Shown: piece after piece, positions 10,744 through 22,143 of the stretch | Layout: every line of letters begins with the position of its first letter | How positions within the stretch are numbered: the first letter of the stretch is position 1 | From: Saururus chinensis | Lineage: Eukaryota; Streptophyta; Magnoliopsida; Piperales; Saururaceae | Assembly (NCBI GenBank): GCA_035235625.1 | Contig: CP141142.1 | Location: 46,975,644-47,039,643 of the forward strand | Reading direction: 5' to 3' | Length of the DNA: 64,000 nucleotides | Notes under the pieces: model-generated | Database searches by the model: none | What the model was told of the DNA's origin: nothing | The model's input: the letters and a program-made list of their open reading frames with translations, nothing else | Program-made: the position numbers and the translations under genes

Positions 10744-13700
10744 ATGGAGAATACTGCAGCGTACTCCCAGGTGAGCCAATTGATGTTGATCTTTACAAAG
10801 TAGGCTATGTAGTTCATGCAACTGGGCAGATCTTCTTGCCACAACAGATGTTCATAAATTGGTTCTAGAAATTTGGTTTCTAGTTATAAACAAATAATAT
10901 GTTAATTGTTGCTGACTATTCGCATGATATCCCAGGGGAGGGAATAGGAGGGAGATTTATAGTCATGTCAAACAAAATGAAGCATACGTAATGAGAATTT
11001 AAAAGTTTGGAGGGATTTATTACTTTTGGCAAAAAAAAAGCAAATCCGATGGTTCTTTTTGTCCTTTTCACAATTTTTTAGTGGTTTATGTAGTTTTGAA
11101 TTAGATGCTCTTTATGAAATGATATATTCTAATATACAATTTTTCTTATGTATCGTTTGGGAAGCCCCATACTTCTTAATGCTAACATGACATGATGTGG
11201 TTATCTATACGCTGGTTATTTACAGTTTACACGTTAATTAGGTAATATGAACCGTACTTGTGAAATGGATTACAGAGAAGTCTTGGGGAAACATGAGAAA
11301 AGTAATAATGTCTCTGCATGATCTGCTTAGGTTGACAACTAGACATGTCAGTGACTAAACAAACAGAGATTGAACAGTTAATTTTTTATTTAAATAATAT
11401 GGCAACTGGTTTCTTTTCATCTTTTGAAAGTATTCCATGCATAATGGTATCAGGATTGTATTGTGGTGGTAGGTGTCCTAGACGATGCAAGTGCTTTACT
11501 CTCATAAAATTAATTTTGCAAGGATTTTTACTATTTATCAGTGCTTCTACCCTGACATTAATGTGGTATTGTAGATTTAGGCCTTTTTCCAATTTCCTTT
11601 CTAGACACAGTGAAATGGGCTCTACTAATATCTTCAATAAATATGGTTTTGGTCTAGCACAACATCTGTGGAGAAATAGAATTAATTTGATTGTTGCAAT
11701 ATCATGATGTATAGGTATTTCAACACTCTTATAGCAACAAAATGATAATTGTAACATTTTATTCCTTGGAATGTTGTAGGAAGTTCTAGATGAAATGAAA
11801 AAACTGGGGTGCAAAATCAAGCATCATGAAGAAAATGTAAATGCACTGACGACACAGATGAAGAACTTGGATGAATCAATTATACATATGCACGGTTAGT
11901 TGTACACTCTATTTCTCTTGCCACACTTTATGACTCTTTTGACTTCTAATCCTCCAACTATCATCTCATGAAGCTGATTCTGGCTTGATGATGGAGTCTT
12001 TGTTGCATTTTCCCTTGGATGGAGGGTAGCATCAGACAGGGCATCCAGCATAGGACATTGCCGCAATTTCTTACATAATTATTTGTCATCATTGAATGGC
12101 CTGAGTAGAATCCATGTTACCAACCATAGCTTAACTTTGGATAAGTTATATATGATCATGATGGCTCTAATTCTTTGAACTAATTGATGCAAACAAATTT
12201 AAACTTTAGTGAGAGGCTATAAAATTGCTAAAGCATGTGGATCATTTTAGCCCCCAATTTTAATGATTATGTTCAAAAACCACATACTCGTTGAATTTGA
12301 ACATTTGTACCAAGAAAATTGGAGCATATTTTTTACTGGGTTTATAAAAAAATTCCAAAAGGTTACTTGGTTAATCTGTGAAAGCAAAATTTTCTTTCGG
12401 GACAGCAAACAATTTGTTTTCTCCAAACTTTCCAATGCGAAGACTATACATCTATGCTCTGCTCTCAACAAACAATATTCATGGACAGCTGCTCTCACAA
12501 AGTACGGTTCTCAGAGTGTAGTTGAGTCTCAAATAAAAACTATCAATTATTCAGAGAATGACAGAGACACAAACCAACAAATTTTACAACAGAAGAAAAC
12601 AGCTGCTGCCATCTTGTGCCAAGTTAAGATTCTTCCTGGAACTCAGTCCTCTCTACTTCCATTGACAAAGGATGTCATTGGCATAGTAGCCTCTCTTGGA
12701 AAAGTTTCTAGTGACAATCTTAGCAGGTGATTTAAGATCTTCAATGATTGTTTTTCGGATAATGAATTTGGTCTATATGGTTCTAACATTTATACTGAGC
12801 TCTTTGACTTCTTGTGAGCAGGCTTTTCTCAGAATATCTAGGGTTAGATACCATGCTTGCAATTGTATGCAAAAGTTACGAAGAGGTCAAAGCACTTGAA
12901 GTATATGACAGCAGTGGCCAAATTGATAAAACTAGTGGTCTTCACGGGCTTGGACAATCCCTTGGATTGTCCATGGAAGGTCGTTTTATTGTCATTTCAC
13001 TGGAGGATTTGCGGCAAGTATTTTCACATAAATATTGGCTTACTTGAGTATAATAACCGATTTTTAGCCTTGTGGCCTAGACCAAATTACTGTGTGAATG
13101 AGAAATCACATCAACTTGTATGCTATGTGGATAGTTTTGGTGTACTGTCTGCTGATTGAGTTGTGGAGACAAAGAGTTTAAATTTCATGGAATGAGCGGA
13201 CAAACTCTAATTGCACTTGCTTGATTTTTTGCTTATTATATATCCTTGAACTATTATTTTCACTGAATTATGAGTTCAAGTTTTATTATTCAGCTCATGT
13301 GTATTAGCAGAGGCTGATACCAAATTTAGTTTCCTTCACAGGCCATATGAGGGTGAGTTTGTCAATGACAATCCACAGAGGAAGTTGGCATTTCTGAAGC
13401 CAAGATTGCCTAATGGAGAATGCCCAGAAGGATTTCTAGATTTTGCTGTAAATATGATAGATCTGGACAACGTGTATCTATCTCATCTCACTTCAGGAGG
13501 GCATGGCCTCAGAGAGACTTTATTTTATAATCTCTTTTCTCGGTTACAAGTGTATAGAACCCGCGCTGAAATGCAGCTTGCTATTCCTTGTATAACCGAT
13601 GGTGCTATTTCATTAGATGGTGGCATGATAAGGAGTCCATGTGTATTTTTGTTGGGAAATAGGTAAGAAGAATATCTATTATCAACTGTGACTCATTTAA

Positions 13701-14456
13701 ATTTAATGATTCGTAGTTTAAAATTAGTATGGCAAATATTTGAAGGCTGCTTTCAAAAGCCAGACCCTCTCAAAGTTCCTTATTTTTTCTGCATTCTTTT
13801 TGCAATTTCTTTTAACAAAAAGACAGGGAAGAGATATGATCAACTTATCCTAGATGTATCCATTTATTGAAATCATGTGTTTATGGGGTTTTAACAAATA
13901 ATTGACTTAGTTGAACCTGTGCTTCTCTGTTTATAAACAATGTGCAACTTGTATTAGGGAAGATCCGCTTGTGAGATTCCCAGCAAGCTCAGAAGTATCT
14001 ATGTCTTTGAATATCACTGAAATGACGGAGCAGCTGAAGTTATTGTTGTCGGAGAAAGAAATCATTCTCAAAGGCTTGCGAAGGGAAGCTGCATGTTTGC
14101 AGCACGCAAGAGCCAATTTTGACATTAAAAAGGAGGAGTTCATGAAGTCCATACTTACTAACTCAGGAATGACAACAATTTTGGCTCAGGTAGTTAGACT
14201 AGATAACCGTGTTTCTCTGCTTGTCTTAGCTGGCCATTTAGATTGAAATTTACGATATCAACTCATTCTTTGTACAGTCAATAGGTATTTTTTTATGGAA
14301 TTAAGCGTTGTTTTTCCGTTGTTCATTCTTTTATGTCTTACTATTTCACTAGATTACTAACTTATGTGGCATCAAAACTTCTTGCAACAGCAAGAACAAG
14401 TCGGGGCCAAACAGCAGCTGATAACATACAGAAGAAGGCCAAAAGCTGCAATTTGA
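10744..14456 (+). CDS. DMS3: DMS3, SMC-hinge protein of RNA-directed DNA methylation
   Basis: DMS3 (DEFECTIVE IN MERISTEM SILENCING 3) is an SMC flexible-hinge protein without ATPase heads. In Arabidopsis it joins DRD1 and RDM1 in the nuclear DDR complex that helps RNA polymerase V make scaffold transcripts. Exons read: 11780-11894, 12489-12726, 12822-13013, 13342-13662, 13958-14189, 14391-14456; all phases join and encode 387 residues. A candidate first exon 10744-10770 (starting MENTAAYSQ, donor GTGAGC) adds 9 in frame but is tentative. Visible features: N-terminal coiled coil ([15 protein letters not shown]), [18 protein letters not shown], then hinge signatures [54 protein letters not shown] and DGAISLDGG, and a C-terminal coiled coil. 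Total near 396 residues compares with about 420 in Arabidopsis. The intron after 13013 is GC-AG. The N-terminus is the weak part. Confidence 0.9.
13014..13341 (+). other. GC-AG intron in DMS3
   Basis: The donor reads CG|GCAAGT and the acceptor TTCCTTCACAG|G. Splicing here joins EDLR to PYEGEF in frame, which is the conserved order of the hinge domain. The nearby GT (CAA|GTATTT) would run into a TGA after four bases of the next exon, so GC is enforced by the reading frame. Confidence 0.85.
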
Positions 14457-14680
14457 GATGTAGCAGCTATTCCTCCATATTTTAAGTCATTTGTAAATGT
14501 TAATTTAGGATTGGTAAATCGCCAAATGATAGGAAATTCGTAGTAAACTGTGAGTCATTTGGTAGAAAGTTTGCATATAATTCTTAACTTACTCAAAGAT
14601 TGATCTAGTCCAGTTTATAGAGACGTTCTGCATTTATACTTGTCCATGATTGTTGTATTATATGAATGTCAATGTGCTAC

Positions 14681-14760
14681 TCATTTGCACTTTCTTTAAT
14701 GTGAATCTTATTAAAGAAACATTTTGTGTGGTGTTAGCACATTAAAGAAAGTGCAAATGA
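14681..14760. repeat. Perfect 23-bp inverted repeat downstream of DMS3
   Basis: The arm at 14681-14703 (TCATTTGCACTTTC...) is exactly repeated in inverse at 14738-14760, with a 34-bp spacer. It lies about 225 bp after the DMS3 stop codon, perhaps still in the 3'-UTR or just after it. It could be a MITE remnant or a transcribed hairpin; no target duplication is seen. Confidence 0.8.
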
Positions 14761-15296
14761 TGGGAGATTTTTGCAGTCTTAATTTGTAGTTTAAATGGCT
14801 ACGCCCTAACATAGTTTGCGTCCTAGTAAATGAAACTACTACGATGATCTTCCTCAGTGGACCATAGCTCCAAATGGTATTTACATAGTCAAAGGCTTCC
14901 ACCACGCAACATATACTTTTAAAGCCTCAAGGCTTGCTCCAAGGTTTATGATCTTCCCATTGCTAGCTACTAGCAATAAAAATTTAATAGCTACTTGCAA
15001 TAAAATTGAATTATGATGGAATTCACCCTAGCAAATTTCTTTACTCAAAACAAACCTTGGAGCTATTTCCCTTTTCCTCACTCTGGCAGGTGGTTTCCAT
15101 GTGGCTCCTCCACTATGTTCGTAACAACTGGCAACTTTTTACTAGAAGAGGTTACCCATCTCTCCTTTCCCATGAGGTAATAGCCCAACCAAATGTAGGA
15201 CTCTTAACCTAAGATAGACTTGAATTAGATCATGCTTATCCTATGATGATAGAGAGAGAAAGAGAGAGAGGGAGGGAGATAAAGAGAGAGATGTAG
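14761..15296. other. Gene-free spacer with a GA-rich run
   Basis: No gene is seen. A GA-rich simple repeat (about 15250-15291, mostly AGAGAG) immediately precedes the Copia-like LTR. Confidence 0.6.
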
Positions 15297-16560
15297 TGTT
15301 GGGGCTTGGAGGCCATATGCTTGTGCAGGTTTTGAGCATTGTAATTTTCCTTATAATGATTTATGTAATAGTGAATTGGTGTGATCCCATGGATGTAGGT
15401 ACCCATTGCCGAACTATGTAAATTATGTGCGTTCTAGATCTATAATCACTTCATAGATTATATGCTAGAGCGTTTTACAATTGGTGTTAAAGCTTTCGAG
15501 TTTGGGAGAACGCAATAGATCTGTGTAGGAAAGGATTCCTCGTGTTTTGAATGAGATTGGAGAATATTGCTCTATCTAGGACAAGACATAAACTTCAAAG
15601 GATGCAGCAGCAACGGTCATGATCACGTACCAACACCGCCAACAACCAGGAGGAGGAGCCAGCCGCTGCTTAGTCAGCTTCCACCATCTAGCTGTGGCCA
15701 AAGCACCAAGAATCCAATGCCCAGCCCTAGCGAAAGCTGCTCTTGCATGTCTACAAGGCACCTTCAGAGCTAGCCAGTGCTAAGCAGAGAATCAGTTCTC
15801 GTCCAATAACTTCTATTGTTCAATTGATGGTGGACGATATGAAGTTCAAGATTGAGAAGTTCACAAGCTAAAACTATGGTTTTGGCGAACGCAAATTGAA
15901 GACTACCTTTATTAGAAAGAGTTACATCTTGTAATAACATGGATGCAGCTACTTGGGCGCTGCTAGATTGAAAGGCATTGGGGGATGTTCACTTGTCTAT
16001 CTATTCGTTTGTTGCCTCAAACATCTCCAAGGCGAAGACTACGAAGACTTGTTTCAATTTACTTGAATAGATGTATGCAAATCCCTCATCTATAAATAAG
16101 GTACAACTTGTGACCTATTTCTTTAATCTGAAGATGACTGATGATGATAGTATTTTAACACATATGAATTTGTTCCATGATTTGCTAAATCAATTAGAGT
16201 TGTTGATGTTAAGTTTGATGAGGATATTCAATCTATTACTTTACTAAAATCTTTACATGCTGATTAGGAATAATTTAAAGTTGTTGTTCATAGTTCTCAT
16301 TTGATTGGTAAATTTATATTGAATGATGTGTGTGGATTATTGTTGGTTAGGAAACCTAGAGCAAAAGTTGTGCCTCCTCATTAGGGATGACACTGACCCT
16401 GGACGTCAGAGGCCGACTATAATGATCGTGAATTTTTAGGATGATTTTATGTCTCTAATAAAGTTACTTTTTGAGTTTTTGATAATTTTAAATTATTTAG
16501 ATGTGGTTATTCAATTGGATGTCATAAGGACGTGATAGAGCTCTGAAAAATAGTGTAATG
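15297..16560 (+). mobile_element. Decayed Ty1/Copia (Tork-like) 5' end: LTR, primer-binding site, gag remnant
   Basis: A sequence starting TGTTGGGG (15297) and ending TTTTACA (15480) has the form of a Copia 5' LTR, including a stretch like the 3' part of Tork LTRs (GATGTAGGTACCCATTGCCG). It is followed by ATTGGTGTTAAAGC, a decayed tRNA-iMet primer-binding site (consensus TGGTATCAGAGC). From about 15825 the plus strand carries Copia gag resemblances broken by stops and shifts: MVDDMKFKIEKF, VKFDEDIQSITLLKSLHAD, and a weak zinc-knuckle-like CGYSIGCH near 16500. No protease, integrase or RT and no 3' LTR are seen, so this is a truncated fossil. Confidence 0.6.
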
Positions 16561-17357
16561 AGCCTCAATCTGTGCAAATTTGACACTAGGGTTGAAAGTT
16601 ATATCAGGAAGAGTGCCACATAGGCAGGACCGACTTAAAAAGTGTAGGATAAACCAACCATGTAGGGTTTAGTTTTGTAGGGCTTGTCAATACGAGCCTA
16701 ATAGTATGAAGAATGTGTGAATCAAAGTTCGGGAGAGAAAGTTACTTACATTTAAAGATTTTAATTTTTAAAAAGAATAAATTAAAATTTATTTATTGCA
16801 TCATAGGCATCAACAGTTGATGCCATCACGTGATGTGCATTAGCGTGGCATGTACAACACACTAACTACGTGTGGGGTGTGGCTCGCATCTGCGGAACCG
16901 TCTCACTTATAAATAGTGTGTGAGGCCTATTATTCCAATTTTCTCCCCCACACTTTTCAGACATCATTTCTCTCGTCCTAAGCCATCTTAAGTCTGAATC
17001 AAGCCGTTCAAGAGGCATACTTACCTAAATCGAGCATGCCAGATATCATGGATGGGTTTTTTTTTGTTATTTCTAAAACCCAAAAAATTGACGTCCAAGT
17101 TTGTAGAGTCCAGCTCGTCTTCTTCAAACTCTTGCGGTGAGCAAGGTATGGTTTTTATCCTATTTTATGGCATAATTGTTTACATAGATTATCTTTTTAA
17201 CTTAATATCTATATGACTCTAGCTTGTTATGCATTAAAGTTAATTTCATGTTATGTTTTAAGATTTTAGCACATATTCAATTTTTTGAAGGATTATCCGT
17301 TAGAATAAGATATAATTTATATATTGTATGCTCTATGATTTGCTTTTATATACATAC

Positions 17358-17428
<71 letters not shown>

Positions 17429-18586
17429 TATTAAGTGATTATCCTTTTTAGTAGGATATTAAGTATATATTGTGATTGTTATGATCGCCTCATATATAAT
17501 TATTTTATCAAGTATTTATCCTTTGAATTTGATTATGAATTATGCACGTTGAAGCGTGAGAGACAAAAAAAAATCTAGCTTTACTACTATTTTCATTATG
17601 AATTACAATATGTTTGAAAGGCGGTTTAGAGCATAATGTCCTTGATTTTTTTATGATTTTTCTGCTATTTTATTAATTATTCCTAGTGGGAAAATGTGAT
17701 ACTTCAGCGTATATGAGATAAAAAAAAGAGAAAAACATCGAATTGAGCTCGACCAAGCCCAATCCAGAAACTTTTAACTTATTCTTAGATAGCATGTGTT
17801 TAGGAGATTGATAATATACCAATATAGTATGGAAGTTTTCATCCATTGAGGTGGGGCAATTGCCCTAGGTTGCCCCACCTTAGCCCCGCCCATGGCTACA
17901 TTATGTTTCAACACTATATAAGTAGAATATCTAGGTATTCTCTTTAGAATGTCTTCTAACTAAATATTGTAATTTGGGATGGTTTAGGGTATTTTGAGTA
18001 TGCATAATTATTCAATCATATGAGCACTTAAGTTTAACATACATAATAAATAGTCAAAGTTCATGTGCAAATGTACGTGGTAAACATAGAACTGCATTTG
18101 TTACTTCCCGCTTCATAAATAGTTAGAGGAATCATTTAATAATTGAGTATAAGCCAATTAAAAACTTTAGTGAAGTATTATATGAGATTACTTGAAGAAA
18201 GATTAAGAAGGAACCTTACAATAAAATTAAAAAATCCAATATTATCTCCATGTAGCTTGTAGGTTTTCCAATATCCCCTCTACACCACCCACTACATTAT
18301 AATATTACATGTTCTAAAACCATATCTCCAATTGATCATGTACGAAGGTTATTATGGGCATGCCACTTCATTTTTTTGCCCTTATAAAATTATATGTTAT
18401 CCACTCATATGCATATTTACCCACATTATACATTGTGCTTGCTATAATATTTCACAAAAAGTAAGAACAACTAAGTCTCTCGTAAAATTATTCTTGTACA
18501 CGTCTTAAATTCATTATGTGCAAATTAACTATCATATAATAGGGGAAAATATCTATCAAATATGACCGGTTAGCAACTACTAAATA
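16561..18586. other. Gene-free AT-rich spacer
   Basis: No coding exon or recognisable repeat family apart from the microsatellite at 17351. A CCAATTTTCTCCCCCACAC stretch near 16933 and a GTGAG...AAGGTATGG near 17127 look promoter- and donor-like, but no gene follows. Confidence 0.5.
17351..17421. repeat. Compound microsatellite (CATA)n(TA)n
   Basis: Tandem CATA units (from 17351) pass directly into an uninterrupted TA run of about 50 bp. It is probably length-polymorphic. Confidence 0.95.
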
Positions 18587-18702
18587 CTCCCTCCGTCTCA
18601 TATTAAATATCCTTTTTGGTTTTTAAAAATGAACTAAAAGTTCTCTATATCTAAAATATGTATAGAAAATTTTGAGAAAATGTAGAGAGGAGAGGCAAGT
18701 GG
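18587..18702. mobile_element. Stowaway-like MITE fragment (left end)
   Basis: CTCCCTCCGTCTCA preceded by TA is the usual Stowaway/Mariner-type terminal inverted repeat of plants. The matching right terminus (…GGGACGGAGGGAG) is not visible before the LTR nest that starts at 18703, nor after it, so only a fragment can be supported. Confidence 0.5.
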
Positions 18703-19805
18703 TGTCACTGTAAGGACTTTCATTTTGAACCGGTTTATTTTAATGATTATTTAACGGTTATCGTGTGGTTTAAACGTTTTTCGATTAAATTCGATAGTTT
18801 TCGAAAATAAATAGGGTTTCTAAAGATTTTAAGCAAAAGTAACTCTACATTTATGAGTTTTAAGTAGTTTCTGGTCAAATCTGAATTTTTGGGATTTTTC
18901 TAATTTTTAACTAATTTTCTAAAAATTAGGGTTTGGCGGGACCCCCCTATGGGCCCCACCTACGAAATTGATGTTTTTATACCAAAATTCCCCAAACATC
19001 AATAAAAGGCACCATAAAATTTTTTAGAATTGTTTCAGATTTAATTAGTGCTCCAATGATCAAAATACTTATTTTTAGCTCAAATTTTTATTTATACCCC
19101 ACTAATTAATTAGGTACACTCCAAGCCCTACTATAAATAGAAAGGGCTAAGTCATTTCCATTTTGGGAATAGGCTGAAAGAAGGTGATTAAGGCCTAATT
19201 CCCCAATTAGGCCCGAATTAGAAAGGGATTAAGGTATGTTTTTCTTTAATCAAGCTTAAACCCTAAGTTTTCTTCTAATCATTTCTTAATCAATCTTTTC
19301 CCCTTTGATTTGAATCAATTTCAAGCATCAAAGTCACTGATTTACTCCCTTATTTCAAACCCTACTTCTCAAAATTTATTTTTTATGCTTAACAAACCCT
19401 AGATCTAAGATTTCTTTAAGGTTTTCAAGGTTAAACCGATTTTTAATGGAGTTTAACTTAAACACTATGTTTTTTGAAGGTTTCCAAGAAGAGTGAAGGT
19501 CAAATCCGAATGAAAACAAGTGACAAGGTAATAGATTTTTGAAATCTCAGTTTTGTATGGTAAAATCTTGATTTTTCATAGTTTATTTGGAATGGACATG
19601 CTTGATTTAGACTCTAATGGTGGGTTAATTAAATGTTAATCTTTGGTTCCAATTTCTTAGGGTTTTGTCTTAGAATGGTGAAGATTAGTATTCTAGAAGG
19701 TTTGATAGGTTTTTGCTGGTGTTTGGACCATGGATGAAGGTTTTAAGATATTTTCATGGTGTCTCTGTTTTGATTTTCGAAATGAAGAAGAAGGTCAAAA
19801 CTGCT

Positions 19806-19910
19806 TTGTTGGCGATCGAACGGCCCTGCAGGGCGATCGATCGAAAACACTACAATTTTGGCATATTCTAAGTTTATCCGATCAAACGTCCATGCAGGGT
19901 GATCGATCGG
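19806..19910 (+). repeat. Two-copy block with GATCGATCG motifs inside LTR 1
   Basis: The unit (GCGATCGAACGGCCCTGCAG…GATCGATCG) recurs about 63 bp later as GATCAAACGTCCATGCAG…GATCGATCGG. A decayed counterpart (ATCAAACGAC…AATCGAACGG) is found near 25160-25235 in the related LTR. Confidence 0.65.
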
Positions 19911-21228
19911 CTACACAACAGTTTTGTTATTTTTGAAACTTGTGCAAATGTCAATGTTTTTACTCCATTTGATGATTTTAATGGTTATGGGAGGTGTATT
20001 ATGTTGAAATTAGGCTACTAGAGGTGTGGAATTGATGATGGAAGTTTATGGAATGTCTTTAAGTGTTGTCATGTGGCATTATATTATGTTGATAATTATG
20101 CATGTGGATATTGAAGTACCTTGAACTTTTGAATGTTGGAATTCTTGTGATTAGAATATGTTCTAGTAGGGATATTATATGGAAAATGGTGAGATGTGTT
20201 CTCTTATAATGAGGATGGTTTATGGATAATGGATATGATCATGTTGTGGCTTAATGTGTGGAAAAATTATGTTTGTGGGAGTGAACGTTCGATTTCACAT
20301 GGATGGACATAAGCTTTGTGGTGGATTTCGGTTTGATTTCAGTTTGGTTTTATTGTTTTGAATATGTTTAAGTATGCGTATATTGTCTTATGAGTTTATG
20401 TCAAACATTGGTCATGTGCTTAGAATATGCATGAATAAACACACATATGGGGAATCTACTATGAAATTGTAGTTAATTATGCCTTGATTACGATACATGA
20501 GGGGACTGATTGGGAGCATGTTCCATGTGTTGGAACTCACGTAGGTCTTGCTCATGGATGTATTATGATATCATGCATCATGGATCGGTATTCATGGATG
20601 AAGTTTTACCAATGTTTAGCTGGAATTAATCGATTGTATGCAATGGTTGAGATTGTGTGCCGAATTAATCGCTCGGTGAATTAATCGGAACTTGGTTGGT
20701 CCGAAAGGACATATTTTCGATTTCAGTCCTGTGTGGAACATGTATACTCCCCGGGTTGAGTCTAGTTAAATTAAATTATGTGGGGACGAGTTGTGTACTT
20801 GTCTTGCGGATTGTGATTATTATGATTACCTCCTAGACCCTGAAAATCCAGAGTGGTACGCTTTGTGCACCAACTACCACGTGTTCTAGGGTTCCCTGTG
20901 TGGGAATTCAGGTTCTCCCCCACCGCAGGAGATGTCCCAGGGCGAACACCACTGCTCGAGGTTCTTTGTGTGAGATTCAGACTTTACTGTGTGTTCTATC
21001 CAGGTGAGCAGCTTTAGGGGCTGACAACCCCGACCCTCTTACATTTCCTATGTGGAATTTGGACTATGAGACACCTTCGTGGCCTTGTCTGTGTCCCGCC
21101 TGTGTGGCACTACTTGTGTTTACTCCTTGATGGAGGCATTCACCATTTGTATTGATGCATGTTTATTATGAATGCTATGCATGATTGTGTATCATGTGTT
21201 TGACATGTTTGTCGCGCAGGGTGAATGA

Positions 21229-21550
21229 GGTTAATGTGTTATGAATGCATGGTAAAAAAATGTGTGAATGAGACACTATTATACAGGTTTATGTGTTACG
21301 AATGCATGATCAAAAAACATGTGAATGAGACACCATTATGTAGGCTTATGTGTTATGAATATATGATCAGAAAATGTGTGATTGAGATACTATGATGCAG
21401 GTTTATGTGTTATGAATGCATGATCATAATATGTGTGAATAAGACACTATTATGCAAGTTTATGTGTTATGAATGCATGATCATAAAGTGTGTGACCGAG
21501 ACACTATTATATAGGTTTATGTGATATGAATGCATGATCAAAAAATAGTG
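21229..21550 (+). repeat. Minisatellite in LTR 1, about 57-bp unit, 5-6 copies
   Basis: The unit contains GTTTATGTGTTATGAATGCA, TGATC, GTGTGAATGAGACACTATTAT and ends in an ATGCAG-like word. Units differ by point changes. The LTR at 24059 holds only decayed versions (26570-26860, AGACA…TTATTATGCA), so the array expanded or persisted in one copy. Confidence 0.9.
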
Positions 21551-22143
21551 TATCATGTCAATGGTGGATCTTACATGCTATATTGTCATGTCGTTGTGTT
21601 TTCTGATTATTGTCGTTGTATTAAAACCATTATTATGTTTTTATACTCACCCCACTTTCCGTGTTTTGTTTTGGGGCTGCATGGCGTGACATGCAGGTGG
21701 ACAGAATCCTCTGTATGAAGAAAGATCGGGGAGAACTTGGGAGTAGACGTGGAGATCTCTAGATGTTGCATGTTTTTCTGATTATTTTGTTATGATGTTA
21801 GAACCCTTGTGGAGTGGTTCTTGTTTCAGACTTGTGATACGTTATATTGTGATACATTATATCTTTAGATTTGTTTGAGACTTTGTTTTGAGCCTAGTGT
21901 GTAGATTAATTAGTATGTGGGTTTGAGATTTATGGTTTAATTTAGGGTTAAAGTAACTCTTTTGGTTTAACATATTTACTCTTACTTAAAGTAGTGCGTT
22001 TACTCTGTTATTTTTAGATCGCCCGTGAATAGGGCATAAGTCTTCCACTAATTGTCTTCAATCTCCTTATCGCCCCCGTGCGCTTGAGTGGCCCCTGGAC
22101 CGGGTTCGGCTCAGGTCGGGCAGTGTCGGGGCATGACAGTCAC

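Larger units (their letters stand above)
18709..22138 (+). mobile_element. Nested solo LTR 1, 3430 bp, TSD GTCAC
   Basis: It starts TGTAAGGAC and ends GGGGCATGACA. GTCAC flanks it on both sides (18704-18708 and 22139-22143). It sits six bases inside the end of the host LTR. Start, middle (CCCGAAAGGACAT… CCCCGGGTTGAGTC at 20699-20762) and end resemble the LTR at 24059. No gag-pol lies inside. An internal 57-bp tandem array is at 21229 and a duplicated CGATCGAACG…GATCGATCG block at 19806-19910. It is best read as a solo LTR of a Gypsy (Tekay/Del-like) family. Confidence 0.8.

Noticed and set aside
11386-11820. 144-codon minus-strand frame
   Set aside because: It overlaps a DMS3 intron and exon on the opposite strand and has no recognisable domain.
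12263-12488. Upstream part of the long open frame before the DMS3 exon at 12489
   Set aside because: The exon is entered at the acceptor after 12488 in the phase demanded by the previous exon; the sequence before it has no DMS3 similarity.
17220-17451. 75-codon frame ending in many Ile-Tyr repeats
   Set aside because: It simply translates the CATA/TA microsatellite.
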